NCBI RefSeq assembly: GCF_001431665.1 | Contig: NZ_LLXV01000099.1 | Location: 1 to 64,000 of the forward strand | From: Stenotrophomonas beteli | GTDB lineage: Bacteria > Pseudomonadota > Gammaproteobacteria > Xanthomonadales > Xanthomonadaceae | Length of the DNA: 64,000 nucleotides | Direction: 5' to 3' | Shown here: positions 8,017 through 16,462 of the stretch, piece by piece | Layout of the letters: each line of letters begins with the position of its first letter | Numbering within the stretch: position 1 is the stretch's first letter | Translations under genes and position numbers: made by a program | The notes under the pieces: generated by a model | Told to the model about the DNA's origin: nothing | What the model saw: only the letters and a program-made list of their open reading frames with translations | The model's database searches: none

Positions 8017-9798
8017 ATGACCCAACCCGATCTTGATCTGGGCGTGGTCGGCAACGGCAGCTTCGGCGCCCTGGTCGACAAACATGCCCGTGTTGTCTGG
8101 AGCTGCCTGCCCACCTTCGACGGCGACCCGACGTTCTGTGCCCTGCTCGGCCCCAACCAGCAGAGCGGTGGCGACTTCGCCATCGAGCTGGAGGACTTCG
8201 CCGACAGCGAACAGGAATACCTCACCAATACCGCGATCCTGCGCACGGTGCTGCGCGACCAGCATGGCGGTGCGCTGGAGATCCTCGACTTCGCCCCGCG
8301 CTGGCGGCAGAACGACCGCTTCTACCGGCCGGTCAGCCTGATCCGCCAGGTGCGCCCACTGGCCGGCAGCCCACGCATCACAGTGCGCGCGCGCCCGCTG
8401 GCCGACTGGGGCGCGCGCGTGCCCGAGTCCACCTGGGGCAGCAATCACGTACGCTGGATCCTGCCCGGGCACGTGCTGCGATTGACCACCGACGTGCCGG
8501 TGCGCATGGTGCGCGACGGCCTGCCGTTCGTGCTCAACCATCCCATCCACCTGATCCTGGGCGTGGATGAATCACTCAACCGGTCGATCAGCGGCTATGT
8601 GCAGGAGGCCTTCCAGCGCACCCGCGACTACTGGCGCGAATGGGTGCGCTACCTGTCCATCCCGCTGGAATGGCAGGACGCGGTGATCCGCAGCGCGATC
8701 ACCCTGAAGCTGTGCCAGTACGAAGACAGCGGCGCGATCATCGCGGCGATGACCACCTCCATTCCCGAAGCGCCCGGCAGCGTGCGCAACTGGGATTACC
8801 GCTACTGCTGGCTGCGCGATGCGGCGTTCGTGGTGCGCGCACTGAACCGCCTCGGCGCAACGCGCACGATGGAACAGTTCCTCGGCTACATCTTCAACCT
8901 GGCCACCACCGACGGCACCTTGCAGCCGCTGTACGGCATCGGCTTCGAAGCCAAGCTGGACGAAGATGAGGTACCCAGCCTGTCCGGCTACCGCGGCATG
9001 GGCCCGGTGCGCCGTGGCAACCTGGCCTGGGTGCAGCGCCAGCACGATGTCTACGGCAGCGTGGTGCTGGCCTCCACGCAGCTGTTCTTCGACCGGCGCC
9101 TGCAGGACCCGGGTGATGCACACACCTTCGCGCGCCTGGAACCCTTGGGCGAACAGGCCTTCGCCCTGCATGATGTACCCGATGCGGGCCTGTGGGAGTT
9201 CCGAGGCCGCACCGAAGTGCACACCTACACCAGCGCGATGTGCTGGGCCGCCTGCGACCGCCTGTGCAAGATCGCCGTGCGCCTGAAGCGCGATGACCGC
9301 GCACACTACTGGCGTGAGCGCGCCGACACCATCCACGCGCGCATCATGGCCGAATCCTGGAATGAAGAACTGGGCCACTTCACCGATACCTTCGGCGGCC
9401 ATCGCCTGGACGCTTCGCTGCTGCTGCTGGCCGACATCGGCTTCATCGACGCGATGGACGCCCGCTTCATCGCCACCGTCGATGCGATCGGCCGCGACCT
9501 CAAGCATGGCAATTCGCTGTACCGCTATGTCGCGCCGGATGATTTCGGCGAACCGGAAACCAGCTTCACCATCTGCACGTTCTGGTACATCGATGCGCTG
9601 GCGGCGATCGGGCGCATGGACGAGGCACGCGAAATGTTCGAGCTGCTGCTGAAGCAGCGCAACCACCTGGGCCTGCTGTCGGAGGATCTGGCCTTCGACA
9701 CCGGCGAGGCCTGGGGCAACTTCCCGCAGACCTATTCGCACGTCGGCCTGATCACCGCCGCCATGCGCCTGTCGCGGTCCTGGCAGGAGGCATCGTGA
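8017..9798 (+). CDS. Glycoside hydrolase family 15 protein (glucoamylase/trehalase-like)
   Basis: About 593 residues, GH15-type. The N-terminal beta-sandwich begins DLGVVGNGSFGALVDKHARVVWSC, followed by the (alpha/alpha)6 catalytic barrel with RNWDYRYCWLRDAAF near residue 255 and a C-terminal SYSHVGLITAAMRLS helix. GH15 enzymes remove glucose from maltodextrins, and some hydrolyse trehalose; the otsBA location suggests a trehalose link. The start is uncertain: ATG 8017 gives the family-like MTQPDLDLG; ATG 8005 and a TTG overlapping the otsB stop are in frame. The GH15 stop overlaps the otsA GTG in a GTGA, implying translational coupling. Confidence 0.88.
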   Translation: MTQPDLDLGVVGNGSFGALVDKHARVVWSCLPTFDGDPTFCALLGPNQQSGGDFAIELEDFADSEQEYLTNTAILRTVLRDQHGGALEILDFAPRWRQNDRFYRPVSLIRQVRPLAGSPRITVRARPLADWGARVPESTWGSNHVRWILPGHVLRLTTDVPVRMVRDGLPFVLNHPIHLILGVDESLNRSISGYVQEAFQRTRDYWREWVRYLSIPLEWQDAVIRSAITLKLCQYEDSGAIIAAMTTSIPEAPGSVRNWDYRYCWLRDAAFVVRALNRLGATRTMEQFLGYIFNLATTDGTLQPLYGIGFEAKLDEDEVPSLSGYRGMGPVRRGNLAWVQRQHDVYGSVVLASTQLFFDRRLQDPGDAHTFARLEPLGEQAFALHDVPDAGLWEFRGRTEVHTYTSAMCWAACDRLCKIAVRLKRDDRAHYWRERADTIHARIMAESWNEELGHFTDTFGGHRLDASLLLLADIGFIDAMDARFIATVDAIGRDLKHGNSLYRYVAPDDFGEPETSFTICTFWYIDALAAIGRMDEAREMFELLLKQRNHLGLLSEDLAFDTGEAWGNFPQTYSHVGLITAAMRLSRSWQEAS

Positions 9799-11159
9799 GT
9801 CGTCTGGTCGTGGTCTCAAATCGCGTGGCCGTACCCGGCGAGAACCGCGCCGGCGGCCTGGCGGTCGGCCTGCTGGCCGCCCTGAAGGAACGCGGCGGCC
9901 TATGGTTCGGCTGGAGCGGCAAGACGGTAAAGGACGGCAGCGGCACGCTGCACCGGCAGAAGGACGGTGACATCGACTACGTCACCATGGACCTGAGCAA
10001 GCGCGAGGTGGACGGCTACTACAACGGCTTTGCCAATCGCACGTTGTGGCCGCTGCTGCACTTCCGCCTGGATCTGGTCGACTACGACCGTGGTACCCGC
10101 GAGACCTACCACAAGGTCAATGCGCTGTTCGCCGACAAGCTCGCGCCATTGCTGCGCGAGGATGACATCGTCTGGATCCACGACTATCACCTGATCCCGC
10201 TCGGTGCCCTGCTGCGCGAGCGCGGCATCGGCTGCCGCATCGGCTTCTTCCTGCATATCCCGATGCCCTCGGCCGACCTGCTGCAGGCGATGCCCGATCA
10301 CCTGCGGTTGTTCTCCGCGCTGTACGCCTACGACCTGGTCGGCTTCCAGACCCAGCGCGATGCTGATCGCTTCCAGACCTACCTGCGCCTGTTCGGCGGC
10401 GGTCGCGTGCTCGACAACGGTGAGCTGGAAGCACCGGGCGGGCGCCGTTTCCGCGCTGCGGCCTTCCCGATCGGCATCGACACCGAGCTGATCGCGCGCC
10501 AGGCCGGCACCGCCGCGACCAAGACCGCAGTGAAGAACCTGCGCAACAGCCTGCGTGATCGCCAGCTGGCGATCGGCGTCGACCGCCTCGATTATTCCAA
10601 GGGCCTGCCCGAACGCTTCCTCGGCTTCGAGCGCTACCTGCAGCGCCACCCGGACCAGCGCGGCTCGCTGACCTACCTGCAGATCGCGCCGGTCTCGCGC
10701 GGCGATGTCACCGAGTACCGGCAACTGCGCAGCCAGCTGGAGCAGATCGCCGGCCACATCAATGGTGGCCATGCCGAGCCCGATTGGACGCCGCTGCGCT
10801 ACGTCAACCAGAACTTCACCCATGCCACCCTGACCGGCTTCTACCGGGCGGCGGCGGTGGGGCTGGTCACGCCGTTGCGCGATGGCATGAACCTGGTGGC
10901 CAAGGAATACGTGGCCTCGCAGGACCCGGAAGATCCCGGCGTGCTGGTGCTGTCACTGCTGGCCGGCGCCGCCGACGAACTCAAGCAGGCGCTGCTGGTG
11001 AACCCGCACGACCTGGATGGCGTTGCCGACGCCATCGCCACGGCGGCAACGATGTCGCTGAGCAGGCGCAAGGAACGCTGGCACGCGATGATGGAACACC
11101 TGCGCACCTACGACATCAACCACTGGCGCCGCAGCTACCTCGACGCGCTGGAGGGTTGA
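9795..11159 (+). CDS. otsA: Trehalose-6-phosphate synthase OtsA
   Basis: 454-residue GT20 glycosyltransferase that joins UDP-glucose and glucose-6-phosphate into trehalose-6-phosphate. Recognisable blocks: SNRVAVPGENRAGGLAVGL at the N-terminus, WIHDYHLIPLGALLR for the acceptor pocket, RLDYSKGLPERFLGFERY for phosphate binding, and TPLRDGMNLVAKEYV at the nucleotide site. The start is GTG, sharing bases with the stop of the preceding gene, and AGGAGG sits 4 bases upstream. It is the last gene of the otsB-GH15-otsA unit; three SMAG palindromes follow. Confidence 0.95.
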   Translation: MSRLVVVSNRVAVPGENRAGGLAVGLLAALKERGGLWFGWSGKTVKDGSGTLHRQKDGDIDYVTMDLSKREVDGYYNGFANRTLWPLLHFRLDLVDYDRGTRETYHKVNALFADKLAPLLREDDIVWIHDYHLIPLGALLRERGIGCRIGFFLHIPMPSADLLQAMPDHLRLFSALYAYDLVGFQTQRDADRFQTYLRLFGGGRVLDNGELEAPGGRRFRAAAFPIGIDTELIARQAGTAATKTAVKNLRNSLRDRQLAIGVDRLDYSKGLPERFLGFERYLQRHPDQRGSLTYLQIAPVSRGDVTEYRQLRSQLEQIAGHINGGHAEPDWTPLRYVNQNFTHATLTGFYRAAAVGLVTPLRDGMNLVAKEYVASQDPEDPGVLVLSLLAGAADELKQALLVNPHDLDGVADAIATAATMSLSRRKERWHAMMEHLRTYDINHWRRSYLDALEG

Positions 11160-11172
11160 AACACGCGTTCCT

Positions 11173-11270
11173 GTAGAGCCGAGCCATGCTCGGCTGCGTT
11201 TTGTAGAGTCGAGCCATGCCCGGCTGCTGTTGGCAGGAGAAAAAGCAAGCCGAGCATGGCTCGACTCTAC
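11173..11270. repeat. SMAG cluster (three copies)
   Basis: Three GTAG-headed palindromes between otsA and the convergent DUF393 gene: 11173-11196, 11203-11226 and, inverted, 11248-11270. The second and third form one long hairpin (23 bp, one mismatch) ending in CTCTAC. The paired arrangement suggests a transcript end for the two converging operons. Confidence 0.85.
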
Positions 11271-11283
11271 AGAAGACAGGCGA

Positions 11284-11721
11284 TCAATCCAGGAACCGCG
11301 CGGCCTGCTCCGGTGCAGGCAGGTAACAGGCATCGTGCCGCCCGAACCAACGGTAACGGTTGCGCGCCAGCGCGCGATACGCGGCATCGCGCCAGCCGCG
11401 CGGTACTGCCCGCAGCACGCCGGTCAGGTGCCAGGCGCCGCCCAGCCCCGCCAGAACACGCAGGATCGCATCGGTATCGGTCCAGGCGCCCTGCGCGTCC
11501 AGCAACAGGAACGACGCCGGGTCCTGCGGGTCCAGCCCGTATGCGCGCAGCAGCGCACTGCCCCGCTCGCCCTGCATCGCGGCAAAGCGGTAGCGCCCCC
11601 TGCGGTCGAAACGCAGCAGGAAACGCACCCAGCGGTTGCACAGCGCACACACGCCATCGAACACGATCACCGGGTTGCCCGCCCCGGCGGTGGCCTCACT
11701 GCGGTTCGAGCCAGCCTTCAT
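11284..11721 (-). CDS. DCC-family thiol-disulfide oxidoreductase-like protein (DUF393)
   Basis: 145 residues. VFDGVCALCNRWVRFLL near the N-terminus is the DxxCxxC signature of the DCC/DUF393 family, named for its predicted redox-active CxxC. The C-terminal region (RALARNRYRWFGRHDACYLP) is also characteristic. Substrate and partner are unknown. The gene starts inside the 3' end of the upstream DUF4166 gene (26-base overlap), so the two are very likely co-translated as the tail of the rluD-pgeF operon. Confidence 0.85.
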   Translation of the reverse strand: MKAGSNRSEATAGAGNPVIVFDGVCALCNRWVRFLLRFDRRGRYRFAAMQGERGSALLRAYGLDPQDPASFLLLDAQGAWTDTDAILRVLAGLGGAWHLTGVLRAVPRGWRDAAYRALARNRYRWFGRHDACYLPAPEQAARFLD

Positions 11722-12202
11722 AGCGGATCAGGGCTCCCACCCAGGGCAGCGTCACATCGACCAGGAAAGTGTAACGCTCACCCTGCCAGGCTTCGCGGCA
11801 ACGCAGGCCACCAAACCAGTGCCTCGGCAGCGGAAGCAGCGCGAACGCCCAGACCCGGCGTACCGACCAGTCGATGCCACCGTCGCGGGCTTGCAGCCCG
11901 AACTCGAAGCGCACCGCGCCCAGCTGTTCGCGCAGATGCCCTTCATGGGCCCACAGCCGCGAAATCATCGGCCAGCGACCGAAGCGCCGCGCCCATTGCT
12001 CGCCCTGCCGGTAGTGGCTGAACGCCACTTCGGTGGGCAAAGCGGCGCCGTCCTGCGGCAGCCGCGCCAACGCGGCCAGCAGCGGCACCAGCCAGTGCTG
12101 CCCCCTCACGATGCGCGCCTGCCCCACGTAGCGGCAGGGCAACGGCGCGGCATGCAGCGCCTGCACCGGCGCCGCCAGGGTGGCGAAGGCCGGCCCCAGC
12201 AC
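11696..12202 (-). CDS. DUF4166 domain protein
   Basis: 168 residues from a GTG at 12202. The pattern VLGPAFATLAAPVQALH at the N-terminus, FSHYRQGEQWARRFGRW in the middle and FLVDVTLPWVGALIRYEGWL at the end fits DUF4166. The family is often found alone or fused to saccharopine-dehydrogenase-like proteins; its function is not known. Conserved-looking residues (LTPPLFAR) continue upstream of this GTG, overlapping the end of pgeF, so the true start may be an unusual codon a few residues earlier. It overlaps the following DUF393 gene. Confidence 0.72.
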   Translation of the reverse strand: MLGPAFATLAAPVQALHAAPLPCRYVGQARIVRGQHWLVPLLAALARLPQDGAALPTEVAFSHYRQGEQWARRFGRWPMISRLWAHEGHLREQLGAVRFEFGLQARDGGIDWSVRRVWAFALLPLPRHWFGGLRCREAWQGERYTFLVDVTLPWVGALIRYEGWLEPQ

Positions 12203-12222
12203 GCGCGCGAACAGTGGCGGGG

Positions 12223-12993
12223 TCAGGGCGCGATCCAGGCCAAGGTCGCCATGCGTCCGGTGCGACGGTCGCGCCGGTGCGAATACAGGTCCGGATCGGC
12301 CATGGTCGACACCGAGCCGCCATGGACCTGCGCCGGGTCCATGCCCGCCGCCTGCAACCGCTGCCGCGCCAGCGCGAACAGGTCCACCTTCCAGTGGCCC
12401 GGCCGGGTCGCCACGAAGGCCGCCTCGGCAGCCGGGTCGTGCCCGACGAAGGCGTGGTAGACCTCCTCGCCGATCTCGTAGTCGGCCGGTCCAGCGGCCG
12501 GGCCCAGCCAGGCCCGCAGCTGCGCCGGCGGCGTGTGCATCGCGGCCACCGTCGCCTCCAGCATGCCATCGGCCAGGCCGCGCCAGCCGGCGTGGGCGGC
12601 GCCCACCTCGCTGCCGTCGGCAGCGGCGAACACCACGGGCAGGCAGTCAGCGGTCAGGATTGCCAGCACAACACCGGGCACCGAGGTCACCGCCGCATCG
12701 GCCACCGGCTCGCTGGCGCCTTCCACCGGGGGCGCCGTGAAGCGCAGCACGGTAGTGCTGTGCACCTGGCGCAGCCAGTGCGGGGCCGACGGCAACGCCA
12801 GCCCCTGCCGCAGCAGCTGGCGGTTGTGTTCGACGTTGGCCGGCGTATCGCCATCGGCCGCGTGCCGGTTGCCCAGGTTGAACTGCGCGAACGGCGCCGG
12901 CGATATGCCCGCGCCATGCCGTCGCGTCGTCAACGCATGAACGCCCGGAGGCGCCGGCCAGTCGGCCTGCAGCAACGGCAGCGCGGCCGCCAT
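12223..12993 (-). CDS. pgeF: Multicopper-oxidase-like nucleoside/muropeptide enzyme PgeF (YfiH)
   Basis: 256 residues. The conserved copper/zinc-site blocks ADCLPVVFA and HAGWRGLADGMLE identify the YfiH/PgeF family, first called laccase-domain proteins and later shown to act on purine nucleosides and to edit misincorporated serine in peptidoglycan precursors. Its ATG shares a base with the rluD stop codon (TGATG), so the two are translationally coupled. The frame stays open for ~100 codons upstream inside rluD, but the [15 protein letters not shown] start fits the family and the coupling. The rluD-pgeF pairing is conserved in many gammaproteobacteria. Confidence 0.9.
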   Translation of the reverse strand: MAAALPLLQADWPAPPGVHALTTRRHGAGISPAPFAQFNLGNRHAADGDTPANVEHNRQLLRQGLALPSAPHWLRQVHSTTVLRFTAPPVEGASEPVADAAVTSVPGVVLAILTADCLPVVFAAADGSEVGAAHAGWRGLADGMLEATVAAMHTPPAQLRAWLGPAAGPADYEIGEEVYHAFVGHDPAAEAAFVATRPGHWKVDLFALARQRLQAAGMDPAQVHGGSVSTMADPDLYSHRRDRRTGRMATLAWIAP

Positions 12994-13982
12994 CACCAGC
13001 GGTCCCGCTCGCGTGCGGCGAAGGCTTCGCTGTCTTCGCGCAGCACCTTCATCAGGTGCAGCATGTCCTCCGGCACCGGCGCGGTGTTGCGTACCGCTTC
13101 GCCGGTGATCGGGTGGGTGAACTCCAGGGTCTCGGCGTGCAGCGCCTGGCGCTTGAAGCCGCGCAGCGCGGCCACCAGCTCGTCGCTGGCGCCCTTGGGC
13201 AGCTTCAGCGCACCGCCATACAGCGGATCGCCAATGATCGGATGGCGCACGTGTGCCATGTGCACGCGGATCTGGTGGGTACGACCGGTTTCCAGGCGGC
13301 ACTCCAGCGCGGTGTGCGCACGGAAGCGCTCGCGCAGGCGGTAGTGGGTGATCGCTTCCTTGCCATCCTCGCGCACCGCCATCTTCAGGCGGTCACGCGG
13401 GTGGCGGTCGATCGGGGCATCGGCGGTACCGCCGGCCACCAGCGCACCCATCACGATGGCCAGGTACTGGCGATGCACGTCGCGTGCGGCCAGCTGCTCG
13501 ACCAGCGCGGTCTGGGCTTCCAGGGTCTTGGCCACCACCATCACGCCGCTGGTGTCCTTGTCCAGGCGGTGCACGATACCGGCACGCGGCAGCACTGCCA
13601 CCGACGGGTCGCGGAACAGCAGCGCGTTGACCAGGGTGCCGCTGTGGTTGCCGGCACCCGGGTGGACCACCAGGCCGACCGGCTTGTTGATCACCAGCAG
13701 GTGCTCGTCCTCGAACAGCACGTCCAGCGGGATGTCCTCCGGCTGCGCATCGGTCTGGGTTTCCAGCACCACGTTGAGGGTCACGACCTCGCCACCGCGC
13801 AGCGGGTCGCGCGGGCGCACCTGGGCGCCGTCAAGCAGGACGTCGCCGGCCTTGATCCACTCGGTCAGGCGCGAACGCGAGTATTCGGGGAACAGTTCGG
13901 CCACGACGGCGTCGAAACGGCGGCCGGCGGCGGTGTCGGGGACGATGGCCTGGCGGGCCGATTCGGAGGGTTGTTCAGACAT
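12993..13982 (-). CDS. rluD: 23S rRNA pseudouridine synthase RluD
   Basis: About 329 residues. It has an S4 RNA-binding domain (residues ~25-85, [18 protein letters not shown]) and a RsuA/RluA catalytic domain with the active-site block [16 protein letters not shown]. RluD converts U1911, U1915 and U1917 of 23S rRNA helix 69 to pseudouridine. An in-frame ATG four codons earlier (13994) is equally usable; neither has a strong Shine-Dalgarno. It heads a leftward operon with pgeF and diverges from bamD, the same neighbourhood as in E. coli. Confidence 0.92.
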   Translation of the reverse strand: MSEQPSESARQAIVPDTAAGRRFDAVVAELFPEYSRSRLTEWIKAGDVLLDGAQVRPRDPLRGGEVVTLNVVLETQTDAQPEDIPLDVLFEDEHLLVINKPVGLVVHPGAGNHSGTLVNALLFRDPSVAVLPRAGIVHRLDKDTSGVMVVAKTLEAQTALVEQLAARDVHRQYLAIVMGALVAGGTADAPIDRHPRDRLKMAVREDGKEAITHYRLRERFRAHTALECRLETGRTHQIRVHMAHVRHPIIGDPLYGGALKLPKGASDELVAALRGFKRQALHAETLEFTHPITGEAVRNTAPVPEDMLHLMKVLREDSEAFAARERDRW

Positions 13983-14095
13983 GGCAGGGGGCATTCTTTG
14001 AAATTTTGGGGTCCCGGCGGCCGGTTTCAGTCGCTGGACAGGACACTAGGCTATCATCGACCCTTCGTATTCCAGCCGCGTCCCGCCTCGACCCC

Positions 14096-14983
14096 ATGAT
14101 CCGACGCTCCGTCATGCTCTCCGCGCCCGTCCGCCTCACCGCCCTGCTGCTGGTGCTGGTCATCGCCGCCACCGGTTGCCACCGCGGCGCCAAGAAGGGT
14201 GATCGCCCCGACGAGGGCGTGCCGGTCGAACAGCTGTACGAGAAGAGCCACAAGCTGATGCAGGGTGGCAACTGGAGCGGCGCCGAAGCCAGCTTCCGCC
14301 GCCTGGTGGCCCAGTACCCCTACGGCCCGTACACCGAACAGGCGATGATCGAGACCGCCTACGCCCAGTACAAGGCCGGCAAGCACGATGATGCGGTGTC
14401 CAGCATCGACCGCTTCATCCGTACCTACCCGACCCATCGCAACATCGCCTACCTGTACTACCTGCGCGGCCTGGCCAACTCCAACCGCAGTACGGTTTTC
14501 CTGCGCCGCGTATGGTCGCTGGACGCCAGCCGCCGCGATCTGTCCACGCCGCACCAGGCGTACTCGGACTTCAACATCGTGGTTGATCGTTACCCCAACA
14601 GCCGCTACGCCGCCGATGCGCGCCAGCGCATGCTGGAGCTGCGTGACGTGTTCGCCCAGCACGAACTGGACAACGCCCTGTACTACATGCGCCGCGGCGC
14701 CTGGGTCTCGGCCGTGGGCCGCGCCAATTACCTGCTGGAAACCTACCCGCAGAGCGCCTTCCAGTACGACGCCGTGGCCGTGCTGGCCGACTCCTACACC
14801 CACCTGGGCAACAAGACGCTGGCCGACGATGCCCGTCGCGTGCTGCAGCTGAACCAGCCGGATCACCCGTGGCTGGAAGGCAAGTGGCCGAAGTACCCGT
14901 GGATGATCCGCAAGCTGAACCCGTTTGCCGGCGAGAAATCCGCCAGTACCGGCCAGCGCAACGCGCGACTGGAAAAGAAATAA
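14096..14983 (+). CDS. bamD: Outer-membrane assembly lipoprotein BamD
   Basis: 295 residues. A signal peptide with lipobox VIAATGCHRG is followed by TPR-type helical repeats (YEKSHKLMQGGNWSGAEASF, YAQYKAGKHDDAVSSIDRFI and so on). BamD is the essential lipoprotein partner of BamA in the machinery that folds beta-barrels into the outer membrane. The ATG at 14096 gives MIRRSVMLSAPVRL; a second in-frame ATG at 14114 is possible. It diverges from rluD across about 110 bases. The C-terminal tail is charged (GQRNARLEKK), and the gene ends in a clear intrinsic terminator. Confidence 0.93.
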   Translation: MIRRSVMLSAPVRLTALLLVLVIAATGCHRGAKKGDRPDEGVPVEQLYEKSHKLMQGGNWSGAEASFRRLVAQYPYGPYTEQAMIETAYAQYKAGKHDDAVSSIDRFIRTYPTHRNIAYLYYLRGLANSNRSTVFLRRVWSLDASRRDLSTPHQAYSDFNIVVDRYPNSRYAADARQRMLELRDVFAQHELDNALYYMRRGAWVSAVGRANYLLETYPQSAFQYDAVAVLADSYTHLGNKTLADDARRVLQLNQPDHPWLEGKWPKYPWMIRKLNPFAGEKSASTGQRNARLEKK

Positions 14984-14990
14984 GAGAGCA

Positions 14991-15020
14991 AAGGGCCCCG
15001 CAAGGGGCCCTTCTTCTTTT
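14991..15020 (+). terminator. Intrinsic terminator of bamD
   Basis: A 9-bp perfect stem (AAGGGCCCC / GGGGCCCTT) with a GCAA loop, followed by TTCTTCTTTT, eight bases after the bamD stop codon. A SMAG palindrome begins immediately after the T-rich tract. Confidence 0.88.
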
Positions 15021-15045
15021 GTAGAGTCGAGCCATGCTCGACTGC
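15021..15045. repeat. SMAG-type palindrome
   Basis: GTAGAGTCGAGCCATGCTC followed by GACTGC, directly abutting the bamD terminator. It is the same subfamily as the copies at 11173, 18227 and 55050. Confidence 0.8.
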
Positions 15046-15187
15046 TCTCCTCGGCGGCCTCCCCGCACCGGGGCCGGCACCTAGGAATCCTACGAATCCC
15101 CGACGGATGCGACGCCGGTCGCATCCCGCTCCGGCAACGCCCCCCACACTGCGGCGCAACGGCCATCCCGGCCGTCAAGGAGCGCCC

Positions 15188-16390
15188 ATGTCCCCACTGT
15201 CCCGTCGTTTCCGGCCCCTCTCGTGTGTCATCGCCACGGCCCTGCTGGCCCTGTCGTCCAGCCCCATAAGCGCCGCGCCGGCCGCTCCGGGTGATCTGCT
15301 GTCCGCAGCCCCCTATCGCGCGTCATGGGTGCCGTCCAAGGCCGCGCAGGCCTACAAGCTGCAGTACCGCACCCCGGATCATCGCGGCCAGCTGGCCGAA
15401 GGCACCGGCCTGCTGTACCTGCCCGCCGGCGCGGTGCCTGCAGGTGGCTGGCCGGTGGTGTCGTGGGCACATGGCACCCAGGGCATCGCGGACCGCTGTG
15501 CGCCTTCAGTGTCGGGGCCTTACCAACCCGAACGCGACGGGCGCTTCCTCGATCAGTTCCTGGCACAGGGCTATGCGGTGGTGGCCGCAGACTACCAGGG
15601 CCTCGGCAGTCCAGGTGACCATGCCTACCTGCACGTGCGCACCGCCGCGCGCAACGCCATCGACCTCGTCAAAGCCAGCCGCCAGTACCTGGGCAACGCA
15701 ACGCTGTCGCCGCGCTGGGTCTCGGTCGGCCATTCGCAGGGCGGTGCCGCCGCGCTCACGGCAGGCCACATCGCCCCCACCTATGGTGGGCCGTCGTTGC
15801 ACTACCGCGGCAGCTTCACCACCGGTACGCCTACCGCGGTCGAGCTGACCGCTCTGGTGATGAAGCCCGACAACCGCACCGCCAATCCTGGCGCACTCAA
15901 TGCGTATCACGCGTATCTGCTCGATGGCCTGCTGCAGGTCGCGCCGCAGATCGATCGCGTCCTCAGCGACACCGGCCGCGCCCGCGTGGCAGTGGCACGC
16001 GAGCAGTGCCTGGGCGAACTGGCCACCACGCTGGAGGGCGCAGATACCGGCAGCATGTTCACTGAACCGCTGACCAGCGTGCCGGGCATCTGGGCGGTGC
16101 TGTACGACTATCTCGGCGTACCGCGCCGTGGCTTCAGCCAACCGCTGATGCTGGGCCATGGCAGCGAGGACCGCGACGTACCCTATCTGACCACCCTGCT
16201 GTATGCCGCAGGCCTGGCCCTGCGAGGCGAGCCGGTAGCGTTCCGGCGCTATCCGGTCGACCACCGCGGCACGCTGGACGCGGCCGCTGCGGACGGCCTG
16301 GCGTTCGTACGAGCCCGGCTGGGGGACGGCCACTTCAACGACGCTGCGGAAACCGCCGGCCTCGAACAGCTGCTCGACGACGCCCGGTAG
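15188..16390 (+). CDS. Secreted alpha/beta-hydrolase, secretory-lipase (LIP) type
   Basis: 400 residues. A signal peptide (ALLALSSSPISAAPA) precedes an alpha/beta-hydrolase with the nucleophile elbow GHSQGG (Ser183), the oxyanion segment VVSWAHGTQGIADRC, and late Asp and His candidates (GSEDRDVPY, VDHRG). The layout matches the secretory-lipase/triacylglycerol-lipase family. AAGGAG just ahead of the ATG supports the start. The protein probably acts on esters outside the cell or in the periplasm. The TAG stop codon lies inside the start of a SMAG palindrome. Exact substrate is unknown. Confidence 0.85.
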   Translation: MSPLSRRFRPLSCVIATALLALSSSPISAAPAAPGDLLSAAPYRASWVPSKAAQAYKLQYRTPDHRGQLAEGTGLLYLPAGAVPAGGWPVVSWAHGTQGIADRCAPSVSGPYQPERDGRFLDQFLAQGYAVVAADYQGLGSPGDHAYLHVRTAARNAIDLVKASRQYLGNATLSPRWVSVGHSQGGAAALTAGHIAPTYGGPSLHYRGSFTTGTPTAVELTALVMKPDNRTANPGALNAYHAYLLDGLLQVAPQIDRVLSDTGRARVAVAREQCLGELATTLEGADTGSMFTEPLTSVPGIWAVLYDYLGVPRRGFSQPLMLGHGSEDRDVPYLTTLLYAAGLALRGEPVAFRRYPVDHRGTLDAAAADGLAFVRARLGDGHFNDAAETAGLEQLLDDAR

Positions 16391-16448
16391 ATCCACGCCA
16401 TGCGTGGATACGCGGGATACGGGTTGCCGGCCAGCGGCCGGCACTACC
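16387..16448. repeat. Two SMAG-type palindromes
   Basis: GTAGATCCACGCCATGCGT and its complement (16387-16411) begin within the lipase stop codon; a second type (TTGCCGGCCAGCGGCCGGCA, then CTACC) follows at 16424-16447. They fill the gap between the convergent lipase and nadE genes. Confidence 0.8.
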
Positions 16449-16462
16449 TGCCAACGGCTCCC

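Noticed and set aside
11173-11270. Spaced repeats resembling a CRISPR array
   Set aside because: The units are palindromes of variable type with GTAG ends, irregular spacing and no cas gene. They are REP/SMAG elements.
12994-13302. N-terminal extension of PgeF by ~100 residues
   Set aside because: The extension lies wholly inside rluD in another frame. The ATG overlapping the rluD stop codon gives the normal family length.
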